Shown piece by piece: positions 7,301 to 16,397 of a stretch of 38,732 nt of DNA. Each line of letters starts with the position of its first letter. Within the stretch, counting starts at the first letter, position 1. Source of the stretch: an uncultured Eubacteriales bacterium (GTDB lineage Bacteria; Bacillota; Clostridia; Lachnospirales; Lachnospiraceae); contig OMWY01000020.1 in the NCBI GenBank assembly GCA_900314885.1, forward strand, positions 1 to 38,732, written 5' to 3'. The translations under genes and the position numbers were made by a program. The notes under the pieces are model-generated. The model did not search any database. It saw nothing but the letters and a program-made list of their open reading frames with translations, and was not told where the DNA came from.

Positions 7301-8809
7301 ATGTCAGAAGAAGCAAAGAACAATCAGAAGCCCGGCAAGGACACTAACGAGCAGATTGAGATAAGAAAGGGGAAGCTCGCCGACCTTCAGGCCGCGGGCA
7401 AGGACCCTTACCGGATAACAAAGTTTGATGTAAGCGACCACTCTACCGATATTAAGGAGCATTTCGAAGACTATGACGGCAAGACCGTATCCATAGCCGG
7501 AAGGATGATGTTCAAGCGTGTCATGGGTAAGGCAAGCTTCTGTAACGTAAATGATCGTCGCGGAAGCATCCAGTGCTACGTAGCCCGTGATGAAATTGGA
7601 GAAGAGAGCTACGCCGATTTCAAGAAAATGGATGTCGGCGATATAGTTGGCGTTAAGGGTTATGTATTTAAGACAAAAACGGGCGAGATAAGTGTTCACG
7701 CAGCTGAATTCACTCTTCTCTCTAAGAGCCTCCGTCCTCTTCCTGAGAAGTTCCACGGTCTCACGGATACTGAGATCAGATACCGCAGGAGATACCTTGA
7801 CCTCATGACGAATCCTGAGGTCCGCGAGACCTTTGAGAAGAGAAGCGAAATTCTCCGTGAGATCAGAAACTTCCTCGCGGGACGTGACTTCATGGAGGTT
7901 GAGACTCCTATGCTCGTTGAAAATGCGGGCGGCGCAGCGGCGAGACCCTTCGTAACCCACTACAATGCCCTTGACGAGGAGAGGAAGCTCCGTATTTCTC
8001 TCGAGCTCTATCTTAAGAGGCTTATAGTCGGCGGTATGGAGCGTGTATTCGAGATCGGCCGAGTATTCAGAAATGAGGGTGTTGACACAAAGCACAACCC
8101 TGAGTTCACCCTTATGGAGCTCTACCAGGCATATACAGACTATAACGGCATGATGGAATTAACCGAGAGCATGTTCAAGTACCTCGCCGAGAAGGTCTGC
8201 GGAAGTGATGTAATTACCTACGGTGACCACGAGATTGACCTCGGTAAGCCATTCAGAAAGCTCACAATGATTGACGCTATTAAGGAATACGCAGGCGTTG
8301 ATTTTAATACAATAGAGACAGACGAGGAAGCTAAGGCTATCGCTAAGGAAAAGGGCGTTGAGTTTGAGGATCGTCACAAGCGGGGCGACATCATCAACCT
8401 CTTCTTCGACGCCTTCTGTGAGGAGAAAATGATCCAGCCTACATTTATCATGGATCACCCTATTGAGATATCTCCTCTCACTAAGAAGAAGCCTTCAGAC
8501 CCTCGCTACGTAGAGCGTTTTGAGCTCTATATCAACGGCTGGGAGATGTGTAACGCTTATTCTGAATTAAATGATCCTATAGACCAGCGTGAGCGCTTCG
8601 CTGAGCAGGATAAGCTTGCCGCGGCGGGTGATGAGGAAGCGAACCACACCGATGAGGATTTCCTCATGGCTCTTGAGTACGGTATGCCGCCTACGGGTGG
8701 AATCGGTTACGGGATTGACAGACTCTGCATGCTCTTGACGAACGCTCCAAGCATCAGAGACGTCCTCCTCTTCCCGACACTTAAGAGCCTGAGCAAGGAA
8801 GACCAATAA
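7301..8809 (+). CDS. lysS: Lysine--tRNA ligase, class II
   Basis: LysRS joins lysine to tRNA-Lys with ATP. At 502 residues it has the bacterial class II layout: an N-terminal OB-fold anticodon-binding domain (about residues 50-150, with VSIAGRMMFKR) and a C-terminal catalytic core. Motif 2 is seen as RVFEIGRVFRNEG followed by HNPEFT, and motif 3 as GIGYGIDRL. The start is supported by AGAGG and by the Ser/Glu/Lys-rich leader typical of clostridial LysRS. It is the second gene after greA and is closed by a strong terminator. Confidence 0.98.
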   Translation: MSEEAKNNQKPGKDTNEQIEIRKGKLADLQAAGKDPYRITKFDVSDHSTDIKEHFEDYDGKTVSIAGRMMFKRVMGKASFCNVNDRRGSIQCYVARDEIGEESYADFKKMDVGDIVGVKGYVFKTKTGEISVHAAEFTLLSKSLRPLPEKFHGLTDTEIRYRRRYLDLMTNPEVRETFEKRSEILREIRNFLAGRDFMEVETPMLVENAGGAAARPFVTHYNALDEERKLRISLELYLKRLIVGGMERVFEIGRVFRNEGVDTKHNPEFTLMELYQAYTDYNGMMELTESMFKYLAEKVCGSDVITYGDHEIDLGKPFRKLTMIDAIKEYAGVDFNTIETDEEAKAIAKEKGVEFEDRHKRGDIINLFFDAFCEEKMIQPTFIMDHPIEISPLTKKKPSDPRYVERFELYINGWEMCNAYSELNDPIDQRERFAEQDKLAAAGDEEANHTDEDFLMALEYGMPPTGGIGYGIDRLCMLLTNAPSIRDVLLFPTLKSLSKEDQ

Positions 8810-8933
8810 TATCAGGGCTTTCGAAGACTGAAAAGTATTTTTCATTTACAACAGATTCGTATCCAAATGTAGAAAATTGTAGATTGCTGTGAACTGTGTG
8901 AGATTTTCAGCAAGCGCACATTTGCAGGTAAAG

Positions 8934-8977
8934 GAGACACCTTTTAGAAGAAATTCTAAAGGGTGTCTCTCTTTTTT
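8934..8977 (+). terminator. Terminator of greA-lysS
   Basis: A 16-bp stem (GAGACACCTTTTAGAA / TTCTAAAGGGTGTCTC, with one G-T pair) has a four-base loop and is followed by TCTTTTTT. It abuts the broken end of the regulator remnant that follows. Confidence 0.9.
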
Positions 8978-9335
8978 ATCCGGACCATCCGTCAAAAAAT
9001 TCAGAAAGGAGACATGTTACGTGAAAATCGAGATAGGCATATTTTCTCACTTCATCCGGATCTCCGCTGATACCTATGACCGCTACACATTCGCCTTGCC
9101 AGAAAAAAGGCAGATTAACACCTTTATGAGTTCCATAAAATGAGTCATCATCTGTAACTTCAAGGAGCTGTTCAGTAATTGCCGCCTGTTTTCCTATTTC
9201 ATGAAATGTCCCCACTCTTCCCGAATCTGTACTGGCTATTATCTTCCCTTCAGAGCTTATAAAATTTATGTTATGTCCGCATACATCTTTAACTGTATCT
9301 ACTATCTGCTGAGCTATACTGCTGTCAATCTTCAT
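8976..9335 (-). pseudogene. Truncated sugar-diacid-type regulator (N-terminal domain only)
   Basis: The 119-residue frame is the N-terminal sugar-diacid recognition domain of the CdaR family of transcriptional regulators: SSIAQQIVDTVKDVCGHNINF, then GRVGTFHEIGKQAA, GVNLPFFWQGECVAVIGISGDPDEVRKYAYL. Full members have about 370-390 residues with a C-terminal helix-turn-helix. Here homology stops at KYAYL, followed by about 16 unrelated residues and a stop against the lysS terminator. It cannot bind DNA in the normal way. The start is the ATG with GGAGG upstream. In related genomes such regulators sit beside glycerate or glucarate genes, and remnants of two such genes follow here. This family is unrelated to the YbbR protein that is also named CdaR. 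Confidence 0.85.
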
Positions 9336-9437
9336 AACGCCTCCGTCTTTTTTACATTTTAGCAATGATCATATTTGTCTTATTAGACAATATTATTATA
9401 TCATCATCATGTTTATTTTTCTATACAGACATATCAT

Positions 9438-10256
9438 TTGCCGTATGGTGTAGGTGAAATAATAATTGATGCAATAAGAAAAGGCTGCAGACACTTCATA
9501 GTAGGTATCGGCGGTTCCGCAACAAATGACGGCGGTATCGGTATGCTGCAGGCATTAGGGTTTGGTTTACTTGACGAAGATGGTAAAGAGGTACCATTTG
9601 GTGCAAAAGGGCTTAAGATCCTTGATAAAATAACAACAGACAATGTTATTCCTGAGCTTTCAGAATGCAGATTCCGGATAGCCTGTGACGTTACAAATCC
9701 TCTTTGCGGCGAGCAGGGGTGCAGTGCTGTATTCGGCCCGCAGAAAGGTGCAGATCCTACCATGATCATGCAGATGGATAAATGGTTGGCACATTTCGCA
9801 TTTCTTGCAAGAGAATCCTTTTCAAAAGCCAATCCGAAGCAAGCAGGCACAGGAGCAGCCGGAGGTCTTGGGTTTGCTTTTCTTACATTTACAGATGCAG
9901 TCCTTGAATCTGGAATAAAAATAGTACTTGAAGAAACACACCTTGAAGATTATGTGAAAGATGCTGATCTTGTAATAACCGGTGAGGGAAGACTTGATTC
10001 TCAGACAGTAATGGGGAAAGGTCCTGCCGGAGTTGCCAATATTGCAAAAAAATACAATATACCTGTAATTGCCTTTGCGGGAAGTGTGACAAAGGATGCC
10101 ACGATCTGTAATAGTCATGGTATTGACGCATTCTTCCCGATATTAAGAAGAATTTCAACACTGCAGGAAGCGATGGACAGTGAAAACGCCCGTCAAAACA
10201 TGATAGATACAGTTGAGCAGGTCATAAGATTATATGTAACTGTTCAGAACCCATAA
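9438..10256 (+). pseudogene. Glycerate kinase, N-terminus missing
   Basis: The 272 codons match glycerate 2-kinase (GarK/GlxK family, D-glycerate to 2-phosphoglycerate) from the middle to the C-terminus: SYGVGE-like PYGVGEIIIDAIRKG, then GIGGSATNDGG, DVTNPLCGEQG, GTGAAGGLGF, ITGEGRLDSQT and GKGPAGVA. Family members have about 375-385 residues. Roughly the first 110 are absent, including the usual KIVIAPDSFK start. The frame is open upstream only to 9387, and those codons do not resemble the family. No ribosome site precedes the first usable codon (a TTG). Codon use is more relaxed and AT-rich than in lysS. This is a remnant, not a working kinase. Confidence 0.85.
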
Positions 10257-10300
10257 GTTTTATATAAAATCTGTATTACATGCCATCAGGAGGAATTAAT

Positions 10301-11188
10301 ATGGACGTTCAGTTTACAACATTCGGAGCGATCATAGGACTTGTGATCGCGATCATACTTATCATAAAAAAGATGCAGCCGGCATATTGCCTTATACTTG
10401 GAGCTCTTATCGGCGGGCTCATCGGTGGAGGCGGTCTTACAGGAACTGTAAATACTATGGTTTCGGGCGCAGGCTCAATGATGTCATCCGTTCTCAGAAT
10501 AATCACAAGCGGAATACTTGCAGGTGCACTTATTAAAACAGGCTCAGCTCAGAAAATAGCCCAGACAATCGTTGACAGGCTCGGCAGCAAACGTGCAGTT
10601 GCGGCGATAGCAATTGCAACAATGATCATTTGTGCAGTAGGTGTATTTATAGATATTTCTGTTATTACTGTAGCCCCTATCGCTCTTGCAATAGGTGAAG
10701 AAGCAGGTCTTTCAAAGAGCGGTGTGCTTCTTGCCATGATAGGCGGCGGCAAGGCAGGCAACATCATCTCACCTAATCCGAATACGATAGCTGTATCAGA
10801 GGCATTTAACGTAGATCTTACAGCTGTCATGCTTGAAAATGTAATACCTGCCATATGCGCTCTTGTTGTGACTATAATACTTGCAGGCTTCCTCACAAAG
10901 AAAAAAGGTGACGCTATAACTGCTTCCGACCTTGAAGCAGTAAATGACAGTAATCTTAAGCGTTATTATTTTCCTTATATAGAGACATGCTCTGCGTTCA
11001 GATACGAAGTCATGAAGAGCCTGTTCTACCGGCTCAACAGACGCAGTCAGAAAAAAGGAAGCTCAAAAGAGCTTCCTTTTTTTAGGTCGAACTCGGAATT
11101 AGTTATTTTCATCTTCGCATCTCTTCGGGGTCGTCCTTTTCCTGCTCCTGCTTTTCCTTGTACATGTTGGTGTCGGCCTCGTGGATAA
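10301..11188 (+). pseudogene. GntP-family glycerate/gluconate permease, C-terminal half missing
   Basis: Starts correctly with AGGAGG and MDVQFTTFGAIIGLVIAIIL. It follows the GntP family through ALIGGLIGG, GILAGALIKTG, ITVAPIALAIGEEAG and GGGKAGNIISPNPNTIAVSEAF, with about six membrane segments. Homology ends near base 10954 (after DLEAVNDSN), halfway through the usual 420-450 residues. The frame then runs by chance through a terminator (11051-11083) and into the opposite gene before stopping. With the regulator and kinase remnants it makes a broken glycerate-uptake locus. The permease should not be functional. Confidence 0.82.
11051..11083. terminator. Bidirectional terminator
   Basis: GGAAGCTC-AAAA-GAGCTTCC is flanked by six A and seven T, so it works on both strands. 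Its main client is probably the GGDEF gene and its long upstream operon on the minus strand. Confidence 0.9.
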
Positions 11189-12818
11189 CTTCATCAGCGG
11201 TGCGTGGATCGCCGGCTGTATGCGTGCTTATTCCGGTAGCTGCTTCAACCTTAAATGGTAGTATTTTCTCCCTGTTATAATCATCGATAGTATCGTTAAA
11301 ACGCTTTAGAACGATTCTTATATCCGACTTTCTAAGCAGACATATGACAAATTCATCACCACCGTATCTGCCAAAATATCCCTTTCTCCCCGTGCATGAC
11401 AACTTGATGGCATCAGCAACTGATTTCAAAAGAATATCACCCTTTTCGTGGCCAAAATTATCATTTGCGTATTTTAAGTGGTTCACATCGAGGAAGATAA
11501 TCACGTAATTATCCTTTGCCTCAAGTTTACTTAGCTTATCATCCACAAAAGCCCGATTAGGAATACCTGTAAGCATATCAGTATACGCAAGCTGCTCAAG
11601 TTGGTTCTTCTCGAGCTGGAGACGGTATTCTCTCATAATTCTCACTATGTAACTAGCGAAAATGGTGAGCTCCAGGCTGAATATAATAAGTGATGAAAGT
11701 GAATGGGCGCTCAAATTAATAATCCATTCAGGGAAGCCCGAACCTGCGTAGGAAGACAAGGCTCTCCTTACAACTTCCAATAGACTCAATGCTATAGAAA
11801 CAGAAATGCCTATTCTAAATATACTGTTAGACACACTGGTATCATGTCTATGCCTTATAGCGTACCATAACAAGACAAAGAGAGAAACCACCATGAAAAT
11901 ATTCTGAACATTTACAAACGACACATATCCCTTCCATGGTATGAGATGTTCAAGAGAAGCAACAGTAGCAAATAAAGCTGTATTTGCCACCAGGACTGTT
12001 CCTATAACCCTTTTGTCTACCTTGTCTTTACATTCACATAACAGATATCCGCTAAATAAGGGGACAACAAGATAGAGGGCAATATATTCAAGATAGGGAA
12101 CAACCCTTGTATCATCAGAAAATAAGAACAGGGCATGGTTGTAGCCCATATTCCATATAGAAAAATCAGCGCAAAAAAGACACATCAGTACACCCTGAAG
12201 GACATTCGTTCCGCTGATAAGCATAACCGTAAATACAATAAGCAAAACAAGGGAGGCAATAAAGAATGACGCCATAGATATAATTCCGAACCTGGAGCTC
12301 ACAACCAGAGGATAAAGCCATGATTCACCGGCCTCCATAGCTACCACATCACGAAATGAGGCTACGGTATTATTCTCAAGCTGCTCAAATCTAACAAGTA
12401 TAGAGTTTCCCCACGCCTCTTCAGGTATAGACACCCTTATCATGGTGTGGCCTGTATATCTCTTATCTGCCTTCTCCTCACTTCCATGGCTATAAAGGTT
12501 CTGACCGTTATAATAAACATTGACTACAGAATTATAATTATAAAAGCAGAGAACTGAGTATGGAATCCACTTTGTGCGTGGAAGCTTAATCCGGCAGTCA
12601 AGGACCGTACCTGCCTTAGGAGAATCGAAGATGTTGCTGTCATAGGTCTTAACCTCGCCGTTATAAGAGGTGGTTACGGTGATATTATCATCTAAGCTGA
12701 CATATTTATGAGTTGCGGCTCCCAAGAGGCTCAGAAGAGGCACAATAACAATGAACAACGCAAAAAAGGCGAATATAATCGCCAATAGACGCTTCACGTT
12801 AAATGCGCTGTTTTGCAT
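11109..12818 (-). CDS. Membrane-bound diguanylate cyclase (GGDEF)
   Basis: A 569-residue signalling protein. An N-terminal membrane anchor is followed by an extracytoplasmic beta-rich domain (about residues 35-175, like the ligand-binding part of 7TM-DISM receptors). About seven membrane segments follow, then a short coiled segment and a C-terminal GGDEF domain. The catalytic motif RYGGDEF is intact (GGDEF at about 486-490), and LAYTDMLTGIPNRA marks the domain start. It should make c-di-GMP from two GTP. The inhibitory RxxD site is absent (GRKG at that place). The chosen ATG has GGAAGGAG upstream and overlaps the preceding gene by 20 bases, so the gene is translationally coupled to the teichoic acid unit. 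The extracellular ligand is unknown. Confidence 0.88.
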   Translation of the reverse strand: MQNSAFNVKRLLAIIFAFFALFIVIVPLLSLLGAATHKYVSLDDNITVTTSYNGEVKTYDSNIFDSPKAGTVLDCRIKLPRTKWIPYSVLCFYNYNSVVNVYYNGQNLYSHGSEEKADKRYTGHTMIRVSIPEEAWGNSILVRFEQLENNTVASFRDVVAMEAGESWLYPLVVSSRFGIISMASFFIASLVLLIVFTVMLISGTNVLQGVLMCLFCADFSIWNMGYNHALFLFSDDTRVVPYLEYIALYLVVPLFSGYLLCECKDKVDKRVIGTVLVANTALFATVASLEHLIPWKGYVSFVNVQNIFMVVSLFVLLWYAIRHRHDTSVSNSIFRIGISVSIALSLLEVVRRALSSYAGSGFPEWIINLSAHSLSSLIIFSLELTIFASYIVRIMREYRLQLEKNQLEQLAYTDMLTGIPNRAFVDDKLSKLEAKDNYVIIFLDVNHLKYANDNFGHEKGDILLKSVADAIKLSCTGRKGYFGRYGGDEFVICLLRKSDIRIVLKRFNDTIDDYNREKILPFKVEAATGISTHTAGDPRTADEVIHEADTNMYKEKQEQEKDDPEEMRR

Positions 12819-14001
12819 TGACAACTCCTTCCGTCGCCTGTACAACTCTCTCGGCACTTTTACCGTCGAGGTAGTGGTAATACTTCTTTACAAACTGCTG
12901 CCGCTTAGTCTTTAGTTCCTGTGGTTCGTGGCCGATTAGATCTCTATTTATGCTGCTTGCGAGCTTCCCTTCATCTGAAAATATCTCTCCCGGCACCTCG
13001 CTGTAGTCCATATAGAAGCCCCTGCCGCGCTCTGAAAATTCCGCAAGGTCATCCGCAAAGAAATAGGTAGGCCTGTCAAATACAGAGTAGTCAAAAAACA
13101 CGGATGAGTAATCGGTTATTAGCATGTCACTCGCCGCAAGTAGGTCATTCAGGCTCCCATAATCCGAGACATTGATAATCCTGTCATTAAATATGCCCGA
13201 CTCCTTGTAGGCCCTGTACACAAAGGGATGAAGCCTTACGAGTATTATAACATTTTCGGGCAATAATTCAATAATTTTATTTACGTCGAGGTGAAGCTTC
13301 GGGGCATCAACCTCACTGTCGCGGAAGGTAGGGGCGTAAAGAATCAGGGATTTACCGGACAGGTCAAACCCGCAGGACTCCCCTATCCTTGACTTAAGTT
13401 CCGATATTTTTTTACACAATTTATCTTTAGGGAGCTTTGCCATGCTTATCAGGGCATCAGTCCTCGGAAGTCCTGTTACTACAACCTTGCTCCTGTCCAC
13501 TCCAAAGGCGCTGGCGTACTGGTTTATCTGGCATTTGGCGTTAACAGTTACCATATCAATATTCGCGCCTATCGCCTTCTCAGCCTCTGCGAGGTCGTCC
13601 CTGTTTACATCCTGACCGAATCGCTTAAGAGATCCGGTCCCGTGCCAGAGTTGGACTACCTTCGTCCCCTTCCTCACCTTACAGTAGGCAAGAGGGAGGA
13701 AACCGTTATCCATGAAAATCACAGAGCACTTAGCCATCTTAAAGGGAAGGGCAAAGAACATACCCATAAGAGCCTTAGGTTCACCCTTCTCAACCTTTTC
13801 CCTGAAATTTGCCGAAAAGCAGGTGAAATTGTAGTCACCTGTTTTCATTAAATAATTTCTCACCGCTCCTATATTTCCGGTCTCGGAGGCGTCATTTGTC
13901 TCAACGAGGAAAATATTATACTTCCCCGCCTTCGTAAATACGCATCCAAGCCGGTAATTAAAAGCGAATAATTTGTATGCCGCTTTTTTTACTGACTTCA
14001 T
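12799..14001 (-). CDS. CDP-glycerol glycerophosphotransferase family protein
   Basis: A 400-residue TagB/TagF-type enzyme, expected to move glycerol phosphate from CDP-glycerol onto a wall or membrane polymer. Family marks are VQLWHGTGSLKRFG (His120), the UDP-binding-like LILYAPTFRDSE, ILVRLHPFVYR with the second conserved His, and LITDYSSVFFDY near the C-terminus. It ends KKYYHYLDGKSAERVVQ, as in its relatives. It overlaps the upstream glycerophosphotransferase by four bases (ATGA) and the downstream GGDEF gene by 20. It is the most diverged of the three such enzymes in the unit; whether it primes, extends or decorates the chain cannot be told from sequence. Confidence 0.9.
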   Translation of the reverse strand: MKSVKKAAYKLFAFNYRLGCVFTKAGKYNIFLVETNDASETGNIGAVRNYLMKTGDYNFTCFSANFREKVEKGEPKALMGMFFALPFKMAKCSVIFMDNGFLPLAYCKVRKGTKVVQLWHGTGSLKRFGQDVNRDDLAEAEKAIGANIDMVTVNAKCQINQYASAFGVDRSKVVVTGLPRTDALISMAKLPKDKLCKKISELKSRIGESCGFDLSGKSLILYAPTFRDSEVDAPKLHLDVNKIIELLPENVIILVRLHPFVYRAYKESGIFNDRIINVSDYGSLNDLLAASDMLITDYSSVFFDYSVFDRPTYFFADDLAEFSERGRGFYMDYSEVPGEIFSDEGKLASSINRDLIGHEPQELKTKRQQFVKKYYHYLDGKSAERVVQATEGVVNAKQRI

Positions 14002-15206
14002 TTAGAAAGGTCTCCAAAAAGCTTAATTATGGAATCGCTGGCGTTACCGTGCTCATAGGTGTGGAATTTCTCATACCATAGCCTCTCACGCTCGCCATAT
14101 TTCTCCTCAAACAAAACATCTGTCAGATGAAGGTCATGAATTAATTCATCCGTATTCTGCGATACAGGCCCCGGAATATCCTCGAGGAAATTAAAGTAAA
14201 ATCCCCTTATGCTGTCCCTGTATTTATCAAGGTCATAGGCGTAAAAATACATATGACGGTGAAGTAGTGAATAATCAAACATTACAGACGAATAATCCGT
14301 TATCATAAGGTCTGACACAAGGTAAAGAGAGCTTATCTCCGCCTGGGCCGTAAATGGATAGACAAATCCCTCAAAGCCTGTCCAGTCTATCTTCTCACCG
14401 ACGAGGTAGTGGTACTTTACCGCCATTACGTATTCGCCCTCAAGAGCCTCTTTCATCTTAGGAAAATCAAGCTTCGGACGGAATTCATACTTTCCTGTCG
14501 CGTCATATTCGTCGTCACGCCAGGTCGGGGCGTAAAGAATAATTATCTTATCAAGCGGAAGCCCCAGCTCCTTCTTCAGTAAATTAATGTCAGTCGGATT
14601 ATTTTTCCGAAACAATACATCATTTCTCGGATATCCGGTAAGAAGCATCTCTTTCTTAAAATCAAAGCATCTCCTGAAAATGGAAGCCGAATAATCGTTC
14701 TGGGCTATAAGAAAATCCCAGGTCTTCGCGTTTTCGCGGAAATTCTTTTTATATGTCTCAATGTTGGAGCTACCCGCCATTGTGACATTATCCATATCTA
14801 GCGCAAGCTTCTTAAGAGGCGTACCATGCCATGTCTGGATATAGTGCTGGTCTTTCCTTTTTTTGATGAATTTAGGCTGTCTCGCGTCGAAGAGCCAGAG
14901 CCCCGCCTTAGACATATAATATAAATACCTTATTCTGCCATAGCGGACTGTCTTAGCATGCCCGGGTAAATTCTCCGGCGCCTTGCCCTTTTGGAAAAAC
15001 CAGATACATTTATACTCCTTATCGAGTCCCAGTTCTACCATTCTTTCGTAAACAGCGCGAGGGCTTCCCGTATAATTAAGTCCTATAGAGCTGTCGAAAA
15101 CTATCATTTTCTTGTCAGAATGGAAGAGCGGGAGGAGGAGCTTATAAATTCCAACAGTTACGGCTTTTATGGGCTTCTTAAGAAGCTTTCGTAAGTTAAC
15201 GTCCAT
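13998..15206 (-). CDS. CDP-glycerol glycerophosphotransferase
   Basis: A 402-residue glycerophosphotransferase of the TagF/TagB group. It has DSSIGLNYTGSPRAVYERM at the start of the domain, YIQTWHGTPLKKLALDMD with the catalytic-type His127, IILYAPTWRDDEY, the second-His region AVKYHYLVGE, and LMITDYSSVMFDYSLL. It closely resembles the C-terminal half of the fusion protein encoded upstream, so the two probably arose by duplication. Start choice: the ATG just after the tagD stop is preferred; a GTG five codons earlier sits on the GAGGG sequence itself. It acts on CDP-glycerol supplied by TagD, in the cytoplasm at the membrane face. Confidence 0.92.
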   Translation of the reverse strand: MDVNLRKLLKKPIKAVTVGIYKLLLPLFHSDKKMIVFDSSIGLNYTGSPRAVYERMVELGLDKEYKCIWFFQKGKAPENLPGHAKTVRYGRIRYLYYMSKAGLWLFDARQPKFIKKRKDQHYIQTWHGTPLKKLALDMDNVTMAGSSNIETYKKNFRENAKTWDFLIAQNDYSASIFRRCFDFKKEMLLTGYPRNDVLFRKNNPTDINLLKKELGLPLDKIIILYAPTWRDDEYDATGKYEFRPKLDFPKMKEALEGEYVMAVKYHYLVGEKIDWTGFEGFVYPFTAQAEISSLYLVSDLMITDYSSVMFDYSLLHRHMYFYAYDLDKYRDSIRGFYFNFLEDIPGPVSQNTDELIHDLHLTDVLFEEKYGERERLWYEKFHTYEHGNASDSIIKLFGDLSK

Positions 15207-15207
15207 T

Positions 15208-15609
15208 TTACTGATTCTCACCCTCTAAAGCAAGGTCATGCTTTATCTTTGTGGTGGAAATGCCGGCTGTCCTAGGTAAATAAACGACCTCACAGTAGTC
15301 CTTTAAGAAGTCGAATTTTCCTTCCCAGTCATTTCCCATTACGAATACATCTACATTATATTTCTTGACATCCTCAACCTTCTGCTCCCAGCTCTTCTCA
15401 GGGATTACAAGGTCAACATACTTGATGGCCTCGAGGATTATTTTCCTGTCCTCATAGCTGTGATAGGCTTCCTTGTGCTTGCCGGCGTTAAATTCATCTG
15501 TTGAAAGACCAACTACGAGTCTGTCACCGAGCGCCTTAGCGCGTCTTAATAGGTTGATGTGGCCTACGTGAAGTAAATCAAAGGTTCCATAAGTAAGTAC
15601 GGTTTTCAT
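15208..15609 (-). CDS. tagD: Glycerol-3-phosphate cytidylyltransferase
   Basis: TagD makes CDP-glycerol from CTP and glycerol 3-phosphate, the donor for the glycerophosphotransferases beside it. The 133 residues are the normal size. The nucleotide-binding HxGH motif is LLHVGHINLLRRAKALGD, and the conserved RTAGISTTKIK closes the fold. AAGGAAA precedes the ATG. It lies between the exporter ATPase gene and a glycerophosphotransferase gene in the same transcription unit. Confidence 0.96.
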   Translation of the reverse strand: MKTVLTYGTFDLLHVGHINLLRRAKALGDRLVVGLSTDEFNAGKHKEAYHSYEDRKIILEAIKYVDLVIPEKSWEQKVEDVKKYNVDVFVMGNDWEGKFDFLKDYCEVVYLPRTAGISTTKIKHDLALEGENQ

Positions 15610-15651
15610 TTTTATTTCCTTTCGTATGAAGAAATTCGGTAAACCGAATTA

Positions 15652-16395
15652 TTAACTGTTAATTTTCGTATTATAAATCTCAGCGACAGTCTTCGCGTCA
15701 CCCTGAGCTATCAGGTGACCCTTCTCAAGGAGTATCGCCTTATTGCAAACCTCGAGCATCTGGTCTATCGAATGAGAGACAAAGAGTACAGTCACATTGT
15801 GACTCATCATAGACTTTACCTTCTTAAGGCTCTTCTTTCTGAACTTGGCATCGCCGACAGAGAGAACCTCATCAAGAATTAATATATCAGGCTCAACTAT
15901 AGTTGCTATCGCAAATCCCAAACGGCTCTTCATTCCCGAAGAATAATTCTTCACAGGCACATCAATAAAATCACCGAGCTCAGAAAATTTTACGATCTCG
16001 TTGTATTTTTCCTGCAGGAATTCCTTAGAATATCCAAGCATGGCCCCATATAAATAAATATTTTCAGCGCCCGTGTACTGCTTGTCAAAGCCCGCTCCGA
16101 GCTCAAGGAGGGGTGCGATGGTTCCATTTATCCGGACACTTCCCTCCGTAGGCTTAAGCACTCCCGAAACAACCTTAAGAAGGGTACTTTTTCCGGCTCC
16201 GTTTAAGCCTACAATTCCTACCCTGTCGCCCTTTTTTACGTTAAAGGTGACATCTCTTAAGGCCCAGAATTCCTTATACATGAGCTCATGCTTTAGCGCC
16301 TTTATTACATAATCCTTTAAATTATCGACCTTCTCGGAACTCATGTTGAATTTCATTCCTACGTGGTCGACTTCAATTGCGTTATTCTTATCCAT
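15652..16395 (-). CDS. tagH: Teichoic acid/polysaccharide ABC exporter ATPase
   Basis: ATPase of the TagH/RfbE export family, 247 residues. Walker A is GLNGAGKST, the signature is NYSSGMKSRLGFA, Walker B is ILILDEVLSVGD and the switch His lies in FVSHS. The N-terminal stretch with KFWALRDVTF-like spacing (YKEFWALRDVTF) is typical of polysaccharide exporters. It powers flipping of the lipid-linked glycerophosphate polymer through TagG. It lacks the long extracellular C-terminal part of Bacillus TagH, as many clostridial versions do. It follows tagG by two bases with no strong ribosome site, so coupling to tagG is likely. Confidence 0.92.
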   Translation of the reverse strand: MDKNNAIEVDHVGMKFNMSSEKVDNLKDYVIKALKHELMYKEFWALRDVTFNVKKGDRVGIVGLNGAGKSTLLKVVSGVLKPTEGSVRINGTIAPLLELGAGFDKQYTGAENIYLYGAMLGYSKEFLQEKYNEIVKFSELGDFIDVPVKNYSSGMKSRLGFAIATIVEPDILILDEVLSVGDAKFRKKSLKKVKSMMSHNVTVLFVSHSIDQMLEVCNKAILLEKGHLIAQGDAKTVAEIYNTKINS

Positions 16396-16397
16396 AA

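Noticed and set aside
7304..8095. 263-codon open frame opposite lysS
   Set aside because: It lies wholly antisense to a textbook LysRS, has no ribosome site and no recognisable motif; it results from codon bias in lysS.
10955..11188. C-terminal part of the GntP reading frame as real protein
   Set aside because: Homology ends before it, the frame crosses a strong terminator and runs into the opposite GGDEF gene.
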